From assembly GCA_020161405.1 (NCBI GenBank), contig JAIUOD010000001.1, positions 186,001 to 250,000 of the forward strand: a DNA stretch of 64,000 bases, in the 5' to 3' direction. This DNA is from Pseudomonadota bacterium. GTDB taxonomy: Bacteria; Pseudomonadota; Alphaproteobacteria; Caulobacterales; Aquidulcibacteraceae. The position numbers and the translations under genes are program-made. Numbering within the stretch: the stretch's first letter is position 1; the number at the start of each line of letters is the position of its first letter. The notes beneath the pieces are model-generated. The model was not told where the DNA came from, ran no database searches, and worked only from the letters and a program-made list of their open reading frames with translations. This document shows positions 17,301 to 29,300 of the stretch, one piece after another.

Positions 17301-20300
17301 ATGCGATTGCCGCCGATTTAACATTTATATCATTAAGCGCATTTATCGATACTTTATCGCCACTTATTGTTGATTGAACAATAGTTTGATCCTTTATGTC
17401 CGCGCCAGTTGTTGTGGTTTTTGAACTAAAGGTTTTTTTCTTTTTGTTCCATGTTGTGTCGTTTGAATTTACCTCATCAATGACGCCATTAATATTGACA
17501 TTTGTGGCCGCAAGCGCAGTATTTGCCTTGGCATCAAGATTTGCGCCCGCAATATTTATATCTTTTGCGCTTACAACATTTAAATTCGCGCCAGATTTTA
17601 TATTGCTTAGAACATTTGTTGTGCTTGATGATGTTCCGTTATGTTCGCTTCTTTTTGCCAATTGTTCGGCAATTGTTGAATTACTTGTTTCAATTCCAGA
17701 CTTAATATCAACGCCATTAGCCCCCGAAATTGTGATATTTCCAGACGCGGTTGCAAGTTTTGAACCTGTAATTGAAACTTTATCATCCGCAATAACGTTC
17801 AAATTATTGCCCGCAACAATGTTTGAACCAGTAAAGCCAGTTGAGCTTGAAGAGCTTGTACCTTTTACAAAATTGCCCTTATCCCAAACGCTTGATTGGT
17901 TTAATGTTGTTTGTGCACCGCCAATATTGATGTTTTTTGCCGCAAGTGTGGCATCATTCCCTGCACCAATATTCGCAGCTTTGGCATTAATTTCATTACC
18001 CGCAACAATAATTAAATTGTTTGCAGCATTTATATTAGCACCATTTACATTTGTGCCATTTGAAATTGTGGTTTGACCTTTGCTTATGTCTTTTTTCTGG
18101 AAACTATTGGTGATTGTATCCATATTAACATTATTGCCAGCTTTAATGCTTACGTCATTGCCCGCAATCTTACTTGCGCCAGCAAGAAGGACATTATTTT
18201 TTGCATCCAAACTTACATTTGCACCAACAATAGAGCCATCTTTACCATTTATAATATCGCCGCCTGATTTAACAATCGTAACGCCTTTTGCACCAATATT
18301 TGCCTGATTATTAATGTCACCTTTGGTGTTCAATACAACATTTGTACCACTTAAATTTGCGCCCGCTTTGGTTGAATTTTTGTCAACTTCGGCAAGATAG
18401 ACAACGGGTACAAGAACATCTTTACCCTCTATCTTCTCACTGACCCACCAAACAATTGAGGAGGTTAGATTTGCAACTTGTGACGCAGAAAGCGCAACAC
18501 CAAGCGTTAAACCAAGCGAAGATGATTGCTCTGAGGCGGATTTAAGAAGACCATTATATTGATCAAGCGCAGTTCCAAATTTTGGCAATTGCGATTGATT
18601 AGTTGCTTCTTGAATCTGCTTGGAAATTAACATTGATTCAAAGAAACCATCGCCAAGGCGTGTATAAGAATCAACCTTTGAAGTGTTTAAAACATCAAAG
18701 AAAATATCTGAATTATATAATTGCGCCGTCGATTGCATCGATGGATTAGTGGTGAATAAATATTTTGAATTTGGTGATTGATTATAATCATAAAGTTTTT
18801 GACCCGATGCAAAATCAAAACCACCTTGGGAATTAATTAAATTAAATTGCCCTAAGAATGAAGAAATTAAATCACCATAATTACCCTTACCACCACTTAT
18901 GTTTGGCAATGCAATATTTCCAAATGCATTGGTTAGGTTGGCAAGCGTATAATTTATTGGCGCATCTATTTCCTTAACCGAAACCCTTGTGTCACCAACA
19001 ATAACATTTTTATTGTTATTAATGTCACCAGAATATTTGTAATTATCATCTATAACGTGACCAATTGGATTAAGTGAATCATTATTATTTACATATTCAT
19101 TAGGATCTATTGCATTAGCATCACCAGAGATTGGCTTGTAGGCTTTTAAAGAGAATTTACTAATTTGACTAGGATTTGCCAAATAGATACCATCATCAAT
19201 ATCTGGACCTTGAAGATTATCATTGACCATATATTTTGACGGCCCCTGAGTAATGCTAATATCAAATTTATCATTGTTCGATAATTTTGGATTGCTTACA
19301 GAACCTGTTAATTTGGTGGTGTTTTTATTTGTAACACTAACATTATTTATAGCGCTATTATTGCCTGCGCCATTACCAACATTTCCAATATTTGCACCGT
19401 TTTTATTGTTAATTGTTGATAAGTTTGCTTTTGATATAACATTTGAAGTGCCTGAATTTATCGGCTGTGCAGCAGCATTATTATTCAAATTCCTATTCGA
19501 TTTACTAAGATAAGAGCGTTTTAAAACTGCCCCACCAGAATTTTCACCACTACCTTGAGCACCAATATTTCCACCATCTGTTGAAGGTATTGTATTTGTT
19601 GGCGGAACAAATGTTGAATTATCAATACGATGCGCAAAATTAGTATTATTAATGGTTGCCGCATTAATTAACAAGGTTCCGCCCGCTTGTATTATTGTTG
19701 GCGAATTTGGCAATTCATAGATGGTTGAAGTTGATACACCATACCCATCAACTTCGGATGTAGTTAAAACATCGGCATTATTATTCAAAATCCCAGTATT
19801 TATTACAATATTTCTTCCAGCAAGTATGCTGCTATTGCTATTTAAAACATTTCCACCATTTGTCTCAATGTTAATATCACGCGCGGCAATAATTTTTGAC
19901 GAACCACTATTAGTTTTTATAGAAGATGTGTTAAAGATATGCGCCGATGGCAATAGGCGCCCCTCAGCTTGGCCGTGTGTTTGCCAATGAATAGCGCCAT
20001 ATGATGCCATGTCGCCATATTGACCACCCGAATTATTATAACCTTCAAGTATATCGGCATAATGTTTTACGTATTCAATATATATATTTGGATCAGTTGT
20101 TCCAGTACCAGTACCAGTACCACCTGTTCCAGTGCCTGTATCTGTTCCGCCTGTACCAGTACCAGTATCTGTTCCGCCTGTTCCAGTTCCTGTGTCTGTA
20201 CCGCCTATTCCAGTACCAGTATCTGTACCTCCTGTGCCTGTTCCACCAGAATCTGTAGTTCCAGTATCAGTACCAAATCCACCGCCAGCGCCATCAACAC

Positions 20301-23300
20301 TGCTAGTATCATTTGCATACATCGCACTAGCAAAACTAAATGCTTGGGGGCTAGCAAAAATGTTTTGCTGCTGCTGATTTTGGGAGCCGCCACCAGTACC
20401 ACCTGTGCTTCCAGACCCACCTGTGCCACCACTAGTTCCAGTTCCACTACCCGTAGAAGTATTGCTTTCTATTATTAATGTCTTGATTTTATTATTTATA
20501 TTTTGCGCATTAATAACAATATCACCTGATATTGACTGCACTTCGGCTGAAAGATTGTTGAAATCATTGCCTTTGATAAAAATTGAATTATTGGCAAGAA
20601 TAGTACCAACATCATTTGTTATATTACCTTTTGCATCGATTGATATATCACCACCAGCAAAGATAACATTGTTATTATAAACATTACCGCTTGTATTAAG
20701 CAACAATGTTCCGCCCGCACCAAGTAATGCATTATTCGTTATGTTTGGCGCGTCAATTAGCAAATTGCCAGCAACACTATATCCATTAGAATTCACATAA
20801 TCATTGCTTTGAATAAAGCCAAGACCGCCGCCACTTAGGGTTCCTGAAGTATGATTTATACTACCATTTAAGGCCTGTAAAATTACTGAATTTGCGCCAC
20901 TTATGCCAATGCCAGATAAATCAATATTTCCATTATTTGAATTCAGGAAGATAGATCCATCAGAATATATTGCACCCTTATTATTTACCGCATTATTTGC
21001 ATTCAAATAAATATTAGCACCATCACCTTGATTGCGTGCAAGATTAATTAAGCGCGAATTGCCAATAGTCTGCACAACCCCTGTATTGGTGATTGCGATA
21101 TTATTGCTTGCGTTAAATTTAATTTTATCACCAGAATAAATCTTACCATTTATATAAATGTCGCCGATAGATGCACTATCACTAAAATTAACACCATCAT
21201 AAATTCCGTTTGCATTTAAGCTAATTAAATTAGCGGCAGACAACAAACCATCCAAATTTAGTTTTGCGCCTGAAATATTGATTGTATTGTTTGAAAGGAC
21301 TTTTGCATTGCTTGTAGTGTTTACAAAATCAATGCCATTCATTGTAACATCGCCAATTGCCTGAATTTTATTGGCAACGAAAATACCCCTATTTGATAGG
21401 ATGGCACCATTAGTATTTACAAGATTATTTATATATATATTTTTCCCAGAAGATATTTTACCGCCCAGAATAAAATTACCAGCATTGAAATTAGCATCGC
21501 CATTGGCATTAATTTCGCCATTATCGAACAAAATCAAATTACCAGGGCCATTAAGATTAATATTATTGCCTGCTTCTAAAATACCGCTAATTAATATTGA
21601 ATTGGATTTATTGGTTAAGTCAAATCCATTTGAACCTATATTAATATTAGTAAGGTTTGCAGCATAAGAATTAGTGGTGAAATTTAGATCATTATCAGCA
21701 TGAATTAAACCAGAAACATTTAATATGCCGCCTGTTATGTTTAAATTATTTCTGGCAATAATTTCGCCAGAAATATTAGTTTCATAACCACCCAGACTTT
21801 CCAAACTAATATCAGAACCCGCGCCAATATATCCGTTTACATTTGCTATTCCTGAATATTTTGCCGATATATTTTTGCTTGCGGCAAAAACACCTGAAAC
21901 TAATAGGTTATTTATATTGTTTGCATTTATATTTGAATAAGAAACAATTTTAGCAAGGCTACCTATATTCAAATCATATTTATTGGTTTCATTTGCCCTA
22001 TTATTGAAATTAATATCGCCATTAGCATATAGTTCGCCATCTATTGTAAAGTTTGAACCTGTGGCTAGATTCAAATCATTCGCCGAACTAATTATACCTT
22101 TATCGACAATATCTGAAGCGGTGATATTTATATAATTTGCACCAATCTGCCCATTATTGTTCAAAATAAATTCGCCAGAAGATATGATATCGAGGTTTGA
22201 ATTACTAATTATCTGACCATTTGATATAAAATCATCGGACGTTGAAATTTTTATATTTCCAAGGCTGCCGATTGAACCTTGGTTGTTGATTTTCTTGCTA
22301 TTGCCTTCAATACCATTATTAGCGTTTACAATTGCGCCAGAACCGAAATTGGCGTCACCATTTGCATTATAATTAATATTGCCAGATGAAAGTAATTCAC
22401 CATTTATATTAAGATTTCCATCAATCGTAACTAAATTAATCTTAGAATTATTCGGGACATTATTTAATGAATTAACGCTTCCTGATTGTGTAATTTCTTT
22501 GCCAATTATATTGATAAATTTTGCCGCAGACACATTTCCAGAAATATCAATTAGCCCATTAGATGAAAGATTAAGATTTCCATTTGTGGCGATATTTTTA
22601 TTGCTTAAAAGGGAAGTGCTTGCAATTATATTAGTATCTTCATTGCCAAAAATTATGCCTGAATTTGTTAAATTTAGCGTGTTAATTCCAATTTTTCCGT
22701 CAGAATTTACTATACTATTTGTACCAAAAACTGCATCTGATGTGTTAATTAGTAAGTCTGAACCACTTGCAACAACACCATCATTATTAATTTTAGAAAA
22801 ATCAATTTTTGACTTCGCTAGCGAATAAATTTTGCCTGAATTTACTAAATTATTGCCTGATAAATTTATATCATTTTGCGAATATAAAGTTCCATTATTA
22901 CTAATATCATCAGAATTTATATTTAAGTTTACGCCCGATATTATTTGACCATTTGAATTTTTCAAAAGGCTTTTTAGAGCCAAATCAACGCCAGTGACAC
23001 CTTCGATACGCCCATCATTTTCAATGGAATTTACGTTCAAATTTATCAAATCTTCGGAATGTAAATTACCTAGTGAATTAAGCGTAATTTTATCACCAGT
23101 AAAATTGATTAAATTCTTACTTGCAACCACACCGCCTATGTTTAAAATTCTAGAATTTAATTTTAGATTTGCCGCAGAATAAATATAATTGTTAAGATTT
23201 AATGCACTAGAATTTAATTCAATATTCCCAGTTTGTGTATTAACCTCACCATTATTATTAAATGCATTGGTTGAATTTATATATATATTGTTCTTGGCAC

Positions 23301-26300
23301 TTATATAACCAGAATTAGAAATCTGACCTAAAGAATTTAATGCCACATCGCCAGAAGAATAAAGCGCCGAATTATTGTTGATATTAATATCACCTAGCGC
23401 CGAATTTGCGATATTAATATTTTTCGCACTTGTTACATTTGCGTTTATGACAACATTATTTATAGAATTAAGATTGATATTTTCATTTGATAGTAAACTG
23501 CCGCTTGTTATATTTTTGGCGTTAATATCAATTTGATTTGCCGCTGATAGTTTGCCGCTACTTGTAAAATTATTTAATGCATTAGCTGACAAAGTACCAA
23601 TTGCAACATAATCTGCATTATTATCTAAGCTAATATTTCCATTTGTAGAAGTTAGAATTAAATTACCATCCGCAGATAGTTTTCCACCCGCAATCAGGTT
23701 GTTTTTAGCAATGAAATTAGCATTTCCAGTAACCTGCGCCTGTAGGTTTGCGCCTAAAATAACGTCACCATTTATCGAATTTACGCTTAAATTCTTTGCA
23801 CCGATTATGGCATTAAGATTGGCGTTATAAACGCTCGCGCTTAGATTAATATCTCCTAATGATAATAATGTTCCCGCTATATCCAGGCTATTGGCAGAAA
23901 TATTTAAATCTTTCGCCGTTTGTATCACGCCACTATTAGCAATATTTTTTGCATTTATCGCCAATAAGTTTTTACTAATGATCGTGCCATTATTCGCAAA
24001 ATTATTCGAAGCATTAAGGATTAAATTGTTTTGCGCATAAATAGAATTTAGATTGCCTAAATCTATATTATTGCCTGAAACTATATTTGCATCACTTGCA
24101 GTTTCGATAATGCCATTAAGGTTTACGTCACCACCAGAGAGGATTTCAACTTTACCAATTGCCGATATAATTCCAGATATATCAATATTTTTAGCAATAC
24201 CTTTATTGCTTATATTAATATCTTTATTGGCTAATAATGTGCCATTTGATGCAATTTGTTCGGCACTAATAATAATATTATCACCGGCTGCAAGTTTGCC
24301 ACTATTGTCAAAAAGTTTTTGCGCACTAGCATCAATCGATTTATTAGAATTAACTTCACCAGATATTTTTATAGTATCATTGGATTTTATCGATAATTCA
24401 TTACCGCTATATATCTTGCCTTTTGCATCAACTAAATTGCTTGCTAAAATGTTTAAGAGATTTGCAGCCTTAGCATCACTTTGGACTCCAAATGATATAT
24501 CACCAACAATTATAGATAAATCGCCATATGAAATGGCATTACCATTAAAGTCGATTTTTGCCGCGTTTAAGTTTATTTTTTCATTGGCAAAAAGGCTACC
24601 AGAATGCGTAATATTATTCGTTGCATTTAAATTTATGCTAGTTTCAGAACTAATTACGCCCGCTGATAAGATTTTATTTAAAGCCGTAAATTCTATATTA
24701 TTTTTTGAATATATTTTACCGCTCGAACTTATTTCGGAGGCGTTTAAATTTATTTTATTGTTCGAGTTTATTTCAGAATTTGCAAGTAAATTCGCAATGC
24801 TTGCATTAATATCAATCTTGCCATTTGAAAATAATGCGCCCGATAAGTTTATATTATTAAGTGCATCAATTTGCGTATCTGCCGCACTAATAATATTATT
24901 GTTGCTGTTTAAATTAACAGCTTTAAGTTTTAGGTTTGCGCCCGATTGGATAATATTATTTATATCTAAATTTGCCGCAGAGATTATTGATAAACCAGTA
25001 CCCGCATAGATTTTTCCATTGAGCTCAGTATCTTTTGCTGCATCAATGGCAATTAAAGCATCCGATGCAATTATTGCATTATTGTTGATATTAAGCGTAC
25101 CATCAATTAATAGATTTAGCTCTTTTTTGCTTTGAATTATGCCTGTTAAATAGGAATTCTTAAGCGAAAGATTTGCGCTACCTAACGATGATATTTCGCC
25201 GCCAATATTGGCATTTTGGGCAAATATCGAAAGATTATTGCCTGAACTTATAATGCCTGAATTTGCATTTTCAAAATTGCCACCAATATTTAGCGAAACA
25301 TCATTTAACCCACTTATTTGACCCAAATTATTAATTGAATTTGTTGTTCTAATTTTCAGAAGGCCATCAGAATTAACCAAACCAGAATTATAAAAATTAT
25401 TACTATTTATATCTAAACTTGATTTACCAATTATATTGCCAGAACCATCAACATTAATATTGCCATCAGTAGCAATTTTAGTCATTCCAACGGAATATAA
25501 ATATTTTTTTACATTGATATCTTTTAAAGACTTAAGCGAAACATTTTCGCCAGATATTAAATCATTATTTAGGGTTAAATTCCCATTTGAATTAATATTA
25601 ATATCTTTACCAGATGAAATTTTGCCAACAAATACGTCACCCGATAATGCGATAATGTCGATATTTTTATTTGCCGCAATATAATTTGAAGAGTTTAATG
25701 CTGCGCTTTTTAAATTGACGTTTTCATAACCAACCAACTCACCTGTATTGATTATATTGCCTGTCGCATCAATATTAATATCAACGCCCGTGTAAATCTT
25801 AGCATTATTTTCAAAATTACCGCCAGATTTAGCATTTAAGCTTGTGCCCACATTAACATTACCGCCTAATATGGTATTTTGCACGCTATTTAATTCAAGG
25901 CTTTTTAGTGTTGTTATATCGCCAGAATAGCCAATATCATTTGCATCAATTTTTATTATGCCATTTGATAATATTTTACCTACGCCAGCAAAAGCGCCAG
26001 AACTTGTTATATTAATGTCCTTGTTTGCAAAAAGCGCACCATTTATTATTGAGCTATTGGCAATAATATTAAGCGATTGGTTTGTGTTTGAAGATCCATC
26101 AATCGTAATTATTTTTGAGATTAAAGATTGATTTCCTATACTTGATAAAGAACCGCTTATTTTTAAACTTTCACCCGCATTTATATTTGCAGCGCCATCT
26201 GTGATGATATTTCCTTTTAAATCAACACTTTCGGTATTGGTTGTGAAGTTTTTCGCGTTTGTTAATTCACCATTTATAATTGCTTGTTTTGCAATAAGAT

Positions 26301-29300
26301 TTACATCACCCGCAGTTACTATTTGATTTTTGACGGTTAAATTATTAGCTGCCTCAAATATTAAATTGCCATAATTGTTGATTTTTGAATCTAAAATTAT
26401 GTCACCAGATGATTTTACAATCACATCAGAATTAGACCCAGCACTTCCACTTAGGTTAATATTTTTTGCACTTAATACTATATTTGCATCAGCCAATATT
26501 GATGCATTTGCAATAATATCATTCACTGCATCAATATCAATTTTTCCATATGAAGAAAAATTACCATCCATATTGATGTTATTTGATGATTTAAAAATAC
26601 TATCGCCAACGGATAAAGTAGTGCCGCTATTATTTAAATTTTGCCTAGAAGTTAAACTTAAAATGCCGCCTGATGTAATAATTGCATTTTTCGCTATATT
26701 TAAAATATTGCCATTAATATCAATAGACTTTCCACCCGTTAATATCGCATCAATATTCAGATCGTTTGCGCTTATTTTTAATGCGCCAGCGGTAGAAATT
26801 TCACCATTTAAATTCAGATTGTTTAAAGTCAAAAGTGACAAATCACCATATGAATTAATTATTCCAGCATTATCAATTTCACCAAAATTTAATGATAGAT
26901 TTTTATTAGATAAAATCTCACTTTGATTGGTAATCTTTTTTGCAACATTAATATCCATGTTGCCGTCTGAAATGATTGAACCTTTATTTAAAAGACTTGA
27001 ACTTTTTGATACTAATTCTTCGCCAGCACTTACCTTGCCGTAATTTTCAAATTTACCCGTGGATAATAATTTCAAATTTCCAGAAGTTGCAATTACGCCT
27101 TTATTTATTAAATCAATGGAATTTACGTCAATTGAACCATTGCTTGCGATAATATTTTCATTATTAATATTGCCAGTAGCATTAATAGTTTGCGCGCCAT
27201 CACTATTTATAATGCCTTGATTTAAAATATCTTTTTTTGCACTGATGTTTATTATACCATTTGCGCTAATTTGCCCTTTAGTGCCTATTGTGGCATTATT
27301 ATTAGCGACCAAATTTATATTGCCTGTACTTGCAATAATTCCATTATTACTTAATTCATTAGAGCTTGTTTTTACATCTTTACCAGATAATAGATTTGCC
27401 CCATCAATTATATTTAAATTATTTTTTGCATCTAAACTTAATGAACCAAGCGACGATATTTGACCTTTCACATCAATAGAATAGCTTGCTATTTTTACGT
27501 CACTATCAGATTGAATAATTCCATCAAATTGGCCTTTGCCAATGTTTGAAATTTCCAAAAACCCGTTTGATAAAAGCTTCCCTGTTACTGATAATAAGAA
27601 ATCATTTGAATTGATTTTGATATTTGAAACAGCCGAAATTGTGCCCAAATTATCAAAATTATTTGAATTTAAATTTATATTTTTTAGGCTTTCTATAGCC
27701 CCATTAATGTTTAGGTTTTTTATAGCATCAATTGCAATGTCATTTTTAGAATAGGCATATCCTGCAAAATTGACATTATTTTGTGATTTTAAACCTAAAC
27801 CCAATTGAGAATATAAATATGAATTTACGCCATAATTTTGTTCAAAATCAGTATCAATATTAAGCTTCCCAATTGAAGCAATGGCGCCACTTACATTAAA
27901 AACACCTGCCGAATTCAAGCTTGATATTATTATATCCTTATCAGAATAAATTGTTCCATCATTTGTAAATGTGTTGAAATTAGTAATTTTTAAGTCGTCA
28001 CTTGCACCAATATAGCCTTTATTATCAAGCTTATTCAGCGATAAGACTAACCCTGCCCCGCTTTGCAATGACGAGTTTTTGCTTAAACTTAGATTTGAAA
28101 GACCATTAAACTCAACACCCGACGCAGAAAACAAATCGCCATTTATTGCGACATCAGATGAATTAATTAAAGCTTTTGAATTTGTAGCAATAAGTCCATC
28201 AATATAAAGATTTGGCGCACTAATATTTACCAGGCCAATTGCGTTTATGTCGCCTTTAAATCTTGCATAATTTTGGGCATTAACAATGAATTTTGAATTT
28301 GTACTAAAGTTAGAAGACGCATCAATATAGTTTGAATTTAATGATATGTCGCCATTCGAGGAAACATTACCTGCTAAATTAAGTTGATTGTTTGAAAATA
28401 ATGAAACCCCACCACCGCTTACTATATTTGCAGATGAGTTAATTTTATTGCCAGCAAGGAAATTTGCATTTGAAACAACAAGTATATTGCCTTTAGAATT
28501 TATAATGTCATCGGCAAATAATGTTAATTGTGCGCCAGTTTGTATTTCCGTTGCATCACTTAAATTAATGTTTTTTGAATATATTTCAATATCAGAATTA
28601 CTGATTAATTTACCTGTAACATCAACATTTTCACCATCAATTTTACTTGCACCAAGTGCGTATATTATGCCCCCTAATAATGCATTATTAGCAATAGAAA
28701 AATTGATATTATTATCCGCATAAATTGCGCCACTATTTGTTAAATTTGCTGCTTCTGCAGCAATATTTGTACCGGAAATTATGCCTTGGTTTGAAATATC
28801 TGAAGCTGAAAGAAGGTCTATATCATTTTTTGCAACAACTTTTGCGCCATTAGAAATATTTATATTATTCGCCGCAATGCCAATATATTCCGCAGAAGAT
28901 AATGTTCCCCCAATATTGGCATCATTTTGACTTATTAGGGTTACAGATTTATCGGCAATAATATTGCCATTTATCGCCGCATCCGTCGCGGCAATATCAA
29001 CATAGCCCGCGCTTTGTATATCGCCATTAATATTGATTTTATTTGCTAATAAGGCAGTGTCACCAACACTAGATATAAGGCCGTTGTGTTTTAATTCGCC
29101 ATTTGAATTTATTTCAATATTATTATTTGAAACGATTTGCGAATTAGAAGAACTATTAAAATTGGTATTTTTTAAATTTATATTGCCATTAGCAGATATA
29201 ATACCGTCAAGGCTAAAATCTGATGAATTGGCAAATAAATTTGAATTGGATATTATTTTTCCACTATTCTTAATTAAGCCGTTAGCAAAAAGGAATAATT

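Noticed and set aside
20100..20280. Regular short repeats that could suggest a CRISPR array
   Set aside because: The unit is 27 bp without unique spacers, stays in frame with fhaB and codes TDTGTGTGG.
24053..25009. Long plus-strand open frame of 318 codons, and others such as 17396-18076, inside fhaB
   Set aside because: They are antisense shadows of a repetitive gene; the Leu/Ile/Phe-rich translations follow from the reverse of Asn/Ser/Ile repeats, and no ribosome sites or domains were seen.
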